Part shown: positions 43,821 to 52,562 of the stretch, one piece after another
How positions within the stretch are numbered: position 1 is the first letter of the stretch
How the letters are laid out: every line of letters begins with the position of its first letter
NCBI GenBank assembly: GCA_034440495.1
Contig: JAWXCE010000066.1
Span: forward strand, 1 to 64,000
Direction of reading: 5' to 3'
Source of the DNA: JAWXCE01 sp034440495
GTDB lineage: Bacteria > Pseudomonadota > Alphaproteobacteria > Rhizobiales > Rhodomicrobiaceae
Length of the DNA: 64,000 nt
Program-made: the position numbers and the translations under genes
The notes under the pieces: generated by a model
Seen by the model: the letters and a program-made list of their open reading frames with translations, nothing else
Database searches by the model: none
Told to the model about the DNA's origin: nothing

Positions 43821-44174
43821 ATGCAGGATATTCAACCGTGGCTAAGCGTGGCGGGTATCACCATCGACCTTATCGGCTTCTGCATTCTATTGTGGGAGTG
43901 GTGGCTCGCGTTTTTCAACGAGGAGAACCAGCTTGGCTTCCAGCGCCGCCTTGAGGCTGAGCGCAACCGCCGCGTCTTTGCACAATCGACCGCGACCGGC
44001 CAGCTTCGCGATCACATGGAGCGTTCGGGCAAAATGATGGACGATATGGCATTGCGCCGCGCGTGGGAGGACTACGCCAACACACTGCGGCGGCGCAAGC
44101 TCGCCTTCATCCTCGCTACCATGCTTATCATATCCGGCGCGCTGCTGCAGATCGCGGGGGCCTGGCCATTTTAA
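43821..44174 (+). CDS. two-span membrane protein of unknown function
   Basis: A 117-residue protein with an N-terminal hydrophobic helix (LSVAGITIDLIGFCILLWEW), a charged amphipathic middle (RRLEAERNRRVFAQSTATGQ, about residues 40-95) and a C-terminal helix (LAFILATMLIISGALLQIAG). Both ends are in the membrane and the middle is probably cytoplasmic. ATG 43821 lies 17 bp after prpE with an AAGGGG site, so the two may be co-transcribed. I recognise no family. Confidence 0.65.
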   Translation: MQDIQPWLSVAGITIDLIGFCILLWEWWLAFFNEENQLGFQRRLEAERNRRVFAQSTATGQLRDHMERSGKMMDDMALRRAWEDYANTLRRRKLAFILATMLIISGALLQIAGAWPF

Positions 44175-44356
44175 GCGCGTAGCGCTTCGCGGATGATCTG
44201 AACGGCGGCAAGCGCGATTTTGCTCGTATCTAAGCGCAAAAGCGTGAATTCGGTTCGATAAGCTGAAGATTGTGGATGCTATGCGCAGTGATTAGTGGAT
44301 TGACCCGGATTTCCTAACCCCGTAACTAAGACGCTCATTCTTGTGGTGGGGACGGC

Positions 44357-45313
44357 TTGATAAAATACGCCAGGAAGATCGTAGTCGGGGCGGCCATCTT
44401 AGCCGCAGGCGCGGCGCAAGCGGCGCCGTCCATGGTTATCGACGCTGAAACGGGCATCGTCATTTATGCCGAGGACGCCGACCGGCTGTGGCACCCGGCC
44501 TCGCTCACCAAGCTCATGACGGCGTTTCTGACGTTTGAGGCTATCCGCGACGGGAAACTGTCGCCGGAAGACCCTATCCAGTGCTCGCAGCACGCGATGC
44601 TCCAGCCGCCCAGCAAAATCGGCCTCCCCGTTGGCGGGCAGATCACGGTCGATACCGGCTTAAAGGCGCTTATCGTAAAATCGGCCAATGACGTGGCGGT
44701 CATGCTGGCCGAAAAGATTGGCGGCAGCGAACCGGCGTTCGTCGAGCGCATGAACGAAACCGCCAAGCGTTTAGGCATGACGCGCACGAAATTTTTCAAC
44801 GCCAACGGTCTGCCTCACCCGGATCAGGTGACGACGGCGCGCGACATGGCCTTGTTGGGCCGCGCGCTGCTGAAAGAGTTCCCGCAATATGCGCACTTTT
44901 ACTCGCTCGCCTCGTTCCAGCTTGGCAAGCGCATCATCTCTTCGCACAACGAAATTCTGCGTTTATTCGAGGGCGCTAACGGGATGAAGACCGGGTTTAT
45001 CTGTGCGTCCGGATATAATGTAGTAACGAGCGCCACACGCAACGGGCGGCAGATGATTGCGGTCGTGCTTGGCGCCCAATCGGGACTGTCGCGGGGACAA
45101 CGGGCGGCGGACTTGATGCAGTACGGGTTTGATTATTACGGCTGGAAATCATTGTTTAGCTCGCGCATCGACGATATGCGCGTGTCGCCAGTTTCGCTCA
45201 TGGAGACGCCGGGAAATCTCAGCAACATCGTGTGCGGCTCCCGCCGGGCTGCGACCGTAAAACGCAAACGGGTGCTTAAGAAACGCGCTGGCAAACCCGG
45301 GCCTAAAGCTTAA
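44357..45313 (+). CDS. D-alanyl-D-alanine carboxypeptidase (peptidase S11)
   Basis: A 318-residue penicillin-binding protein of the PBP5/DacF type with an N-terminal signal peptide (IVVGAAILAAGAAQAA). The three active-site motifs are SLTK (Ser near residue 49), SAN (VKSANDVAVML) and KTG (GANGMKTGFI), so the serine peptidase is intact. It trims terminal D-Ala from peptidoglycan stems in the periplasm. It ends shortly after the catalytic domain with a basic tail (RRAATVKRKRVLKKR) and lacks a PBP5 C-terminal beta domain. The start is TTG 44357, chosen because it is the only one giving a proper signal peptide. It converges with the AsmA-like gene. Confidence 0.93.
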   Translation: MIKYARKIVVGAAILAAGAAQAAPSMVIDAETGIVIYAEDADRLWHPASLTKLMTAFLTFEAIRDGKLSPEDPIQCSQHAMLQPPSKIGLPVGGQITVDTGLKALIVKSANDVAVMLAEKIGGSEPAFVERMNETAKRLGMTRTKFFNANGLPHPDQVTTARDMALLGRALLKEFPQYAHFYSLASFQLGKRIISSHNEILRLFEGANGMKTGFICASGYNVVTSATRNGRQMIAVVLGAQSGLSRGQRAADLMQYGFDYYGWKSLFSSRIDDMRVSPVSLMETPGNLSNIVCGSRRAATVKRKRVLKKRAGKPGPKA

Positions 45314-45332
45314 GCACTTTATTGTCTATAGA

Positions 45333-48300
45333 TTATTGCCTTATGACCGGCGGCTGGCTAGATGCGCGTGGCTTCGGCGCCGGGGCCGCGGCCGCGGGAT
45401 CTCGGGCGATGATGCGTGGCGGGGTATGGTCGAACTCCATGATGCCTCGTAAAAATCCGGGCGTAATGAGCGACATCGGGTTCACTACCACATCAGGCTT
45501 CGACTGGGCACCCTGTACGGCGAAAGTGATGCCAAAAATGCCCTCGCCGCGCGGACCGTTCAGCAAGTCGCCAAGCAGCGGGATGCCGTTCAAGGCAGCA
45601 TTGATACCATACAGCGGCACATACACGCCGGAAAGGTTTATCGTGTCGCGCGCGAAGTCAATGCGACCGCGAATGGTCGCGCCCAGCAACGGGCCATTGA
45701 TTGCAGAGTCCTGCAGCACGAACTGTCCATGTCCGACCGCGAACGCCACGGTCATTTTGTTAAACTCCATCTGCGATTGCGGCCCGGCTGATTGAGCGGC
45801 AGGTCTGGGTGCCGGGCGCCGCCGGGCAGGCACGCTCTTTTTTAGCGGCGATTGAGTCACAACCTGATCCACGACCTGATCGCCGACTACAACAAAATTC
45901 GAGACATACAGACGGCCCTGCTTCTCGGCAGCGCCGTCGCCGCCGTCCAGGTTGACTTTAAGAGAGGCTTCGCCACCGCGCACGGCCGGATAAAAGCCGA
46001 TAACCCGGAAAGCCGCACCGGCGTCAGTCGCCTCCGCCACCAGAATACGCTGTTGCCCTGTCTTGCTATCCAGTTTCACCGCTAGTGGCGCATTACCGTT
46101 CAGTCGCCCCGATACATCCAGAGCGGATAATCGCCCGCCGCGTTTGCGCGCGTCAATCACGACGCCTTTAATTGTCGTGTCGAAAAAGCCGAGGACTGTG
46201 CCGATTTCCACGTGAAGATCGAGACCAGGATCATTCTTGGACGGAGTGGCTGCAGTTTCGCCTCCCCCTCCCGCAGAAAAAAGCGACCGGAAAAGCTGCT
46301 TACCCTCGAACGAAGAACCTCGAACATCGATTTTCCAGTTGTTCTGCGCGGTTAATGCGCCTTTTGCCTCAAGCTTGGTTTGAGCGTCCAGAGTGAGGTT
46401 TGGAAAATCGAAAGCGACCGGCTTTTTCTGCTCGTTGAAAGCCACCGAACCGCCAATGTTAATGTCGTCTCCAAGCACCCGCACGTTGCTCATTTTCGCG
46501 CGTCCGCCATCTTTTTCAACGTTGAAAGACAGGATCGCACGTTGTCCCGGCGGTTTCCGCCAGCCTATACCGCTAACGAGAATATCCGCATTTGCAAGGT
46601 CAGCTTCAACCGATATGGCGGGAGAGGCGTCCTTTCTGGGCGTAATCGATAGCTCGGCTGTAATGTCGCCTTTGACGATATGGTTCACGGGCAGGCCAAG
46701 CTCTTCGCGCGCTTTCTCGTTAAGCACGCCCCGCAAGCGGATGCGCGGCTGATACTCGGCGGGTGCGTCGAATATGCGCTGCCATGCCAACTGGATGGGC
46801 ACGCCGTTCAACTTAAGCTCGCCCTGAGCTTCAATCGCTTTCTCGGTCACATCAAAAACCAGCACGCCGCCACTCACACCAATTGGCCCGTCGATATTCT
46901 TGGCGCGCATGTCCTCGACGCGGGTTTTGCCGCGGATGGACAAGTCTGAAAAGCCCAAATCCTTTTTCATCGGAATGCCGATGCTGAACGTTGCGGCGGT
47001 CTTGCCACTCACTTTGTTGCGCTCGAAACCAGCCTTGCGGACATAGGCAAGCGGTTCCGTATCAAGCAGCTCCTCGACTGCCCCAACAGCGCCGGAAGCC
47101 TTAAAATGTATCTCACCGTAAGGCACGCGCGGCCGCAAATCGCCAACGATAAACTGGCCGGAGTTGAGAAAAACTTTTGCGCCCGAAGGCAGGTCGATCA
47201 CGGACTCCTCCGGCGCGTCGAAAACGAAGCGCCGCCCCTGCACCGTCGCGCTCGCGCGGGCAGCTTTGATCGGAGGCAAACCCTTGATATGGCCCATAGT
47301 CAGGCCCGACATGTCCGCGCGGAACAAAACCGCCTCGCTGGGCACGTCGCCTTCGTTTTTCAAATTTTCAATGATGTCGGGTGTCAAAACAATCCGCACA
47401 ACGCCGCTATCGATGCGTCCTGTGCTCATATTTTTGCCGACCCATTCGCGCGCGCCATGTGCTATGAATTTGGGCCAAACGCGCTTGGCGAAGGTCAGCG
47501 GCATGGGGCTGAACGCGCCTTCGATATTAACGCCGCCGGACTCGCGTGTCGCGCCCAGTTTACCTTTCAGCGAGATCGACGAATCCCCGCCTTTTAGCAA
47601 AAACTGATCTAACGCCACTGATTTGATCGCCGGATTATAACTACCCTTCACCGTCAAAGTGTCAATATCGATTGCGGCGAGTTGAAATTCCTCCGAATCG
47701 ACGGTCATTTTCGGCGAGCGAATCTCAAAATTCCACAAACCTGCGCCGTCAGCACCGCGATCGCGCATCGCTACGCCAGCCAATTCCATACGGCTCTTGG
47801 CCCAGCTTAAATACGAAGGCTCCAGGTCGATGCGGTCATTCTCTTTTGAGTAGCGGACATTGATTGTGCCGGAATCAATGGCTGCGGGATGTTTTTTATC
47901 CCAGGGCGCGTAAAACTCCCCCTTGCCGAGATCGACAGTCAGATTAGCGGCCGTGATGTCGCCGTTGCTCGCCATGTCAGCGGCGCCGGAGATTGCAATA
48001 GGGAGATTGAGTTTACGCATCGCTTCGTTGTCGCCAAACTCCTTGGCGAAGGCGCTGGGCGTAATTTCCGATACGGATGCGGCGAGTGTGATGCTGTTGG
48101 TCTTCAGCTTCTGCTCGGCGCGGAAATCGACCCGCCACGGCGCCGCTTCCGTCTCGACGCTCAACCGCCCGGAAATCACGCTGCGTTTCTTCAGGTGCGA
48201 CAATTCAATAACGGCTTCCGGAATAAGCCATTTGGTCAGCCGGTCGCCGTGATCGTAGTAAACCGATGCATTCTTGATGCCGAATTCAGTTAAGTACGAA

Positions 48301-49070
48301 GTCGCCGATCCTTGCTCGCGGGTGCGCTCGAATAGAGCCATGAGCACTTGCACCAGGTTAATCTGCCCTTGCGTTTTCTCTAGCGTTTCAGCCGCCTCAG
48401 CCGGTTCTATGCTTTGCTTGGGCGCGAGCGGGGAGGAACGATCCAGCGGCGCTGACTTTCCCGGTTGGGCAATGTCTGTCACCACGCCGCGATTTTGCGA
48501 AAATGATAGCGCAAGCCCCGAATCCGTTGAATAAGCGGCGACTAGCTTGGGTTCAATAAGGTTAATTTGCTCGGCGGCGATGCGGCCCGACAGAAGGGCT
48601 GGCGCGCTAATGCCAATCGAGGCGAGCGGCGCCTGTGCAACTTGCTCGCCGTTTTCATCGAGTATCGACACATCTTTCAGCCGGAATTCAATGCTGCGGC
48701 GGTTTTCGGCCAGCCTGATAACGGCGCCTGCGATATCCAGCTTCGATTTAGGAATTTGCCCGTTGACCGCTTTTTCGATAGTGGGCAGCAGGAAATCCAT
48801 TGAGATCGGCCCCTGATACAACCGCGAATAAAGCGCGCCCGCGCCGAGGACGCACACAATCGCCAGCGAGGTCAGGCAAACGCCTGTCACTTTGGCCGAG
48901 CGCCTGGTCGCCGTGCCGATACCCTTCTGCACTGACGCTGGGATCGCATTTTTAAGGCGGGTAAGCTGCACCGTCACGGGCGACGTAAGCCGCGCCCCGA
49001 CGGACATTTCGCGCTGCGGCTGCTTTACCAAAGCCTTATTGCGGTCGATAGGAGGCAGAGTTCTCTTCAT
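45333..49070 (-). CDS. AsmA/YhdP-like protein, DUF3971
   Basis: A 1245-residue protein. A basic cytoplasmic N-terminus is followed by one transmembrane helix (VCLTSLAIVCVLGAGALYSR, about residues 63-85) and a very long periplasmic beta-rich region, as in YhdP and other AsmA-clan proteins that form hydrophobic-groove bridges moving phospholipid to the outer membrane. Conserved-looking pieces are LPTIEKAVNGQIPKSKLDIA at the N-terminal side, a central DUF3971-like block (about 420-620, SMRELAGVAMRDRG-like repeats), and the C-terminal FRVIGFYPAVRGGEASLKVN and YGINAALNGIPLLGDLLNGP, typical of the AsmA_2 end. The C-terminus is a disordered proline/alanine-rich tail. A lipid-transport role is inferred from the clan. 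Confidence 0.85.
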   Translation of the reverse strand: MKRTLPPIDRNKALVKQPQREMSVGARLTSPVTVQLTRLKNAIPASVQKGIGTATRRSAKVTGVCLTSLAIVCVLGAGALYSRLYQGPISMDFLLPTIEKAVNGQIPKSKLDIAGAVIRLAENRRSIEFRLKDVSILDENGEQVAQAPLASIGISAPALLSGRIAAEQINLIEPKLVAAYSTDSGLALSFSQNRGVVTDIAQPGKSAPLDRSSPLAPKQSIEPAEAAETLEKTQGQINLVQVLMALFERTREQGSATSYLTEFGIKNASVYYDHGDRLTKWLIPEAVIELSHLKKRSVISGRLSVETEAAPWRVDFRAEQKLKTNSITLAASVSEITPSAFAKEFGDNEAMRKLNLPIAISGAADMASNGDITAANLTVDLGKGEFYAPWDKKHPAAIDSGTINVRYSKENDRIDLEPSYLSWAKSRMELAGVAMRDRGADGAGLWNFEIRSPKMTVDSEEFQLAAIDIDTLTVKGSYNPAIKSVALDQFLLKGGDSSISLKGKLGATRESGGVNIEGAFSPMPLTFAKRVWPKFIAHGAREWVGKNMSTGRIDSGVVRIVLTPDIIENLKNEGDVPSEAVLFRADMSGLTMGHIKGLPPIKAARASATVQGRRFVFDAPEESVIDLPSGAKVFLNSGQFIVGDLRPRVPYGEIHFKASGAVGAVEELLDTEPLAYVRKAGFERNKVSGKTAATFSIGIPMKKDLGFSDLSIRGKTRVEDMRAKNIDGPIGVSGGVLVFDVTEKAIEAQGELKLNGVPIQLAWQRIFDAPAEYQPRIRLRGVLNEKAREELGLPVNHIVKGDITAELSITPRKDASPAISVEADLANADILVSGIGWRKPPGQRAILSFNVEKDGGRAKMSNVRVLGDDINIGGSVAFNEQKKPVAFDFPNLTLDAQTKLEAKGALTAQNNWKIDVRGSSFEGKQLFRSLFSAGGGGETAATPSKNDPGLDLHVEIGTVLGFFDTTIKGVVIDARKRGGRLSALDVSGRLNGNAPLAVKLDSKTGQQRILVAEATDAGAAFRVIGFYPAVRGGEASLKVNLDGGDGAAEKQGRLYVSNFVVVGDQVVDQVVTQSPLKKSVPARRRPAPRPAAQSAGPQSQMEFNKMTVAFAVGHGQFVLQDSAINGPLLGATIRGRIDFARDTINLSGVYVPLYGINAALNGIPLLGDLLNGPRGEGIFGITFAVQGAQSKPDVVVNPMSLITPGFLRGIMEFDHTPPRIIARDPAAAAPAPKPRASSQPPVIRQ

Positions 49071-49299
49071 GTGTTCACGTGATCTGTCGCCGAATGCGCT
49101 TCTACCGTTATTTCGATATTGACCGTAATATTCAAGTGGCGGGCAGTCCCTTTTTGGAGCGCCATCTTAATATCAGTTAATCTGGCTGACTAACCTAGAT
49201 TTGCGGCGATAGCCGGGCTAGTAAAATCTTTTTTCGACAACCGTTTAATCCGCGCTATCGTAAAACCGATACGCCCATACACTAAAAGGAGTGCGGCGA

Positions 49300-49767
49300 A
49301 TGATTAAAGAAGGCGACGTAGCGCCGGGTTTTAAGCTTCCAAAGGATGGCGGCGACGAGTTCAATCTGGCTGACTATGCGGGCAAAACCGTGGTGCTGTA
49401 TTTTTACCCCAAGGATGATACAACCGGATGCACGAAACAGGCGCAGAATTTCTCCGAGAATGTTGAAAAATTTGCAAGCATGGGCGCAGAAGTGGTTGGC
49501 GTTTCGCCGGACGCTGCAAAATCACATGACAAATTCAAAGCCAAGCATGGACTGGCCATCACCCTCGTAGCCGATCCTGAAAAACAGGCTATTGAAGCTT
49601 ACAGCGTATGGGCTGAGAAAAAGATGTACGGCAAAGCCTATATGGGAGTTGACCGTTCGACATTTGTGATCGGGCCTGACGGCCGCATCGCGAAAGTCTG
49701 GCGCGGCGTAAAAGTTCCTGGCCATGTCGATGAGGTGTTGAAGGCGGTCGAGGCTTTGAAGCCTTAA
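49300..49767 (+). CDS. bcp: peroxiredoxin, BCP/PrxQ type with a single cysteine
   Basis: About 155 residues from ATG 49300, which has an AAGGAG site. The thioredoxin fold has the peroxidatic motif YPKDDTTGCTKQAQNF, with Cys near residue 44, and later VIGPDGRIAKVWRGVK. BCP proteins usually have a resolving Cys five residues after the first (TEAC); here that position is Q/N and the protein has no other cysteine. It must therefore be recycled as a 1-Cys enzyme by an external thiol. The usual TPGC is TTGC. It converges with the EEP-family gene and the two stop codons overlap. Confidence 0.95.
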   Translation: MIKEGDVAPGFKLPKDGGDEFNLADYAGKTVVLYFYPKDDTTGCTKQAQNFSENVEKFASMGAEVVGVSPDAAKSHDKFKAKHGLAITLVADPEKQAIEAYSVWAEKKMYGKAYMGVDRSTFVIGPDGRIAKVWRGVKVPGHVDEVLKAVEALKP

Positions 49768-50855
49768 AGCCGGACTTCGATCCACACCGCGCCGTGATCG
49801 GAAGCGGCGTTACGCCAAGAGGTGACGCCGGGCAGCGCCGTTGTCCGGCCATCGGTCAGCGCTTCGATGCCAGCAATGCCCCGCCTGTCTACGCCGGACG
49901 CCGTTACGAACTCCGCCAGCGCCTTTGAAACCAGCATGTAGTCGATCTGATTTTTCGCCTTTTCCTTGCCGTAGTAATAAGTCCAGCCGCCATCCGGCCC
50001 CTGATCTTGCAAAGTGAGCGCGTCGATGAGATTGCGCGTGGATAACAGCGGCTGGAGAGGCGTGCTGTCCGGCGTGTCGTTCAGATCACCGCACACGATG
50101 ACAAGGTCTTTGTCGAGGTCATAACGCTCGTCCAGAATTTCCCGCACGCGCAGGGCCTGCGCCGCGCGCCGTTTATCGCTCGTTCCTTGCGCGCCTAGCT
50201 TGCTTTTAAAGTGGTTCTGCAAAATCGATAGCCGTTTGCCTCCGCCCAGTTCGATCTGCGCTTCCAAGCAATCGCGGGAGAAAAGACGTTCGCGCGATGC
50301 CGGCGTTACGGTTTCATGGGCATGGGTGTGAATGCAGCCATATGGAAACCGCGACAGGAGCGCCACGTCGATGCGGCGCGGGTCATTGCCATCGACCACC
50401 AGATCGTAGCGCAGTTTTTCATCCTGCAACTGATCCGTCCGAAAGCGGCGCAGCGCCCAGCTATCCTCCACCTCGCATAGGCCCACGATATCCGCATCGA
50501 GCGCGCGCAGCAAAGCGCCCGTGTTCTGCACTGTTTCAAACGTGAAGCCCTCGCGCACCAAATCGACAAAACCATCCCAGGCGCCTCGCCCTTTCACATT
50601 CACTTTGTATTGCTTGGTCTCGCGGCTATAGGAAAGCGGGTTTTGCCCGCGCGTTTTGTTGATCGTGAAATAGCCGTGCGCTTCTCCAGCAAGCCGGGCT
50701 ATGAGGGGTTTATCGTATGCCTCCTCATCCAGCGCATCCTGTAACTCAGCTATGATGCGCAGCTTGGCGGCTCCCACATCATGATTTTCAAGGCTCATGG
50801 CCTTCGGACGAGAGAACAGATTCTCCACGTTAAACGCCGCAATTTTCAATTTCAT
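49764..50855 (-). CDS. endonuclease/exonuclease/phosphatase family protein
   Basis: A 363-residue EEP-fold hydrolase. The N-terminus IAAFNVENLF carries the metal-binding Asn, and ALDADIVGLCEVEDSWALRR carries the metal-binding Glu. Later come HFKSKLG, CGDLNDTPDSTPL (the GDxN motif) and, at the end, the ASDHGAVWIE catalytic SDH. There is no signal peptide, so it is cytoplasmic unless secreted by another route. The family covers nucleases, phosphodiesterases and phosphatases, and the substrate is not determinable. It is divergent from the MaoC gene. Confidence 0.9.
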   Translation of the reverse strand: MKLKIAAFNVENLFSRPKAMSLENHDVGAAKLRIIAELQDALDEEAYDKPLIARLAGEAHGYFTINKTRGQNPLSYSRETKQYKVNVKGRGAWDGFVDLVREGFTFETVQNTGALLRALDADIVGLCEVEDSWALRRFRTDQLQDEKLRYDLVVDGNDPRRIDVALLSRFPYGCIHTHAHETVTPASRERLFSRDCLEAQIELGGGKRLSILQNHFKSKLGAQGTSDKRRAAQALRVREILDERYDLDKDLVIVCGDLNDTPDSTPLQPLLSTRNLIDALTLQDQGPDGGWTYYYGKEKAKNQIDYMLVSKALAEFVTASGVDRRGIAGIEALTDGRTTALPGVTSWRNAASDHGAVWIEVRL

Positions 50856-51006
50856 TCGCGCCCCGCATCGTTACCGTACTGTTTTCATATCAGAGTCGGC
50901 AATCGAGAGCACACCCGCCAAAGACAGAAATTGCGCGCGGCTCAAGCCTCCCTTATGGTTCGCAGTAAAGCGGCGTGATTGCCGGACATGCATCGGGAGA
51001 TACATA

Positions 51007-51432
51007 ATGACGGCGGGGCAACATTTAGAGGATTTGCAGGTCGGCATGGAGGCGTCGCTGTCGCGCATCGTCTCTGACCGGGATATCATGCAGTTCGCCG
51101 AAATATCAGGCGATGATAACCCGGTTCATGTGGACGAGGTTTACGCGGCGGGCACCATGTTTAAAGGCCGCATTGCACATGGCATCCTGACAGCCAGCTA
51201 CATCTCCGCCGTAATCGGCACGAAACTGCCTGGACCGGGCTGTATCTACGTTTCGCAAACACTGAATTTCAAAGCGCCCGTGCGTATCGGCGATCAGGTC
51301 GAAACCAGCGTGCGTATTGCCGAGCTGCTACCCGAGAAAAAGCGCGTCATCCTTGCATGTCGGTGTTCGGTGAACGGCAAGACCGTGCTGGAAGGCCAGG
51401 CTGTGGTCATCGTTCCCTCACGGCAGGCGTGA
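51007..51432 (+). CDS. MaoC-family (R)-specific enoyl-CoA hydratase
   Basis: 141 residues from ATG 51007; an upstream extension of the frame has no ribosome-binding site. A hot-dog fold with the hydratase-2 motif GDDNPVHVDEVYA, in which Asp and His are the catalytic pair, followed by HGILTASYISAVIGTKLPGP and NFKAPVRIGDQV. The size matches PhaJ-type proteins, which hydrate trans-2-enoyl-CoA to (R)-3-hydroxyacyl-CoA and link beta-oxidation to PHA synthesis. Two phasins in the window support this role, but crotonase-like or DMSP-related hydratases are also possible. ribF follows after 31 bp. Confidence 0.9.
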   Translation: MTAGQHLEDLQVGMEASLSRIVSDRDIMQFAEISGDDNPVHVDEVYAAGTMFKGRIAHGILTASYISAVIGTKLPGPGCIYVSQTLNFKAPVRIGDQVETSVRIAELLPEKKRVILACRCSVNGKTVLEGQAVVIVPSRQA

Positions 51433-51463
51433 AAGTGCGCGCCGCGATGGAGGGCCACTGACT

Positions 51464-52399
51464 ATGGACGTCGTCCGAGGTTGGCGCGAAGCCCCCAGCA
51501 GCGTTCGAGGCGGAGCGCTAGCTATTGGCAATTTCGATGGTGTGCATCGCGGTCATCAGGCGGTGCTGGATGTCGCGATCAGCGGCGCGCGCGAACAAGG
51601 CTTACCGGCAGGGGCGATGGTATTCGAGCCTCACCCACGGCAGTTTTTTCAACCCGGCAAACCCATTTTCCGCCTAACGCCCCTCGACATAAAGCTAAAG
51701 CTTTTTGCATCTCATGGTTTAAACTTTACGGTGATCATCGATTTCGACGAAGCCTTGGCGAACCTTTCTGCGGCGGACTTCGCTACGCAAGTTTTGGCCG
51801 AGGCTTTGGCCCCCTCGCTTGTTGTAACAGGCTATGATTTCTTCTTCGGCAAAGGGCGAGGGGGAAACCCGGCGATTTTGCGCCAACTTGGTGCTGACCT
51901 GGGTTTCGCGGTGGAAACCGTTGCGCCCGCAGGCGATAGCGGGGAGATTTTCTCATCAACGCGCGTTCGGGAAATGCTGGCTGAGGGGGACGCGCGCGGC
52001 ACAACGCATATCCTCGGGCGGTGTTGGCGCGTTAGCGGCGTCGTCAAACCCGGCGCAGGGCGCGGAGCGGGGCTTGGATTTCCGACCGCGAACATCGATC
52101 TCGAAGAAGGACAGGCGCTGAAACACGGCATTTATGCCGTTCGTGTCCACCGCGACTCGGAAGCATTCGACGGCGCCGCTTACCTCGGCCCGCGCCCCAC
52201 TTTCGACAACGGCGCGCCGGTGCTGGAGGTGTTCCTGCTCGATTTCTCCGGCGATCTGTATGGATGCGCCATTGAGGTTGAGTTCGTTGATTTCATCCGC
52301 GGCGACGGCAAGTTCCGCTCAGGCGAAAGCCTGTCGGAGCAGATGGCGAAAGATTGCGCCCGGGCGAGGGAAATTCTCTCGCATCATCAGAGTTTCTGA
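51464..52399 (+). CDS. ribF: bifunctional riboflavin kinase/FAD synthetase
   Basis: A 311-residue enzyme. The N-terminal nucleotidyltransferase domain has AIGNFDGVHRGHQAVLDVAI (the HxGH-like GNFDGVHxGH motif) and VTGYDFFFGKGRGGN, and SSTRVREMLAEGDARGTTHI lies at the domain end. The C-terminal flavokinase has GRGAGLGFPTANIDLEEGQA and KHGIYAVRVH. It makes FMN and then FAD from riboflavin. The start at 51464 has a weak ribosome-binding site (GGAGGG lies about 15 bp away). No FMN riboswitch is seen. Confidence 0.97.
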   Translation: MDVVRGWREAPSSVRGGALAIGNFDGVHRGHQAVLDVAISGAREQGLPAGAMVFEPHPRQFFQPGKPIFRLTPLDIKLKLFASHGLNFTVIIDFDEALANLSAADFATQVLAEALAPSLVVTGYDFFFGKGRGGNPAILRQLGADLGFAVETVAPAGDSGEIFSSTRVREMLAEGDARGTTHILGRCWRVSGVVKPGAGRGAGLGFPTANIDLEEGQALKHGIYAVRVHRDSEAFDGAAYLGPRPTFDNGAPVLEVFLLDFSGDLYGCAIEVEFVDFIRGDGKFRSGESLSEQMAKDCARAREILSHHQSF

Positions 52400-52562
52400 A
52401 GCGGCGTAAAGTTTCAGATGCGGCAATCCGTCTCGCCTGACGTGCGATATGCCGCCGTATTTATCGCGACTATGCGCATTCGGTTTGAAATTCAGGCGAT
52501 GCCGTCTGTTAAGTAGCGCTTGATCTTCGCAGAATGGTGCAGCCCCACCTGACGAGTTCTTC

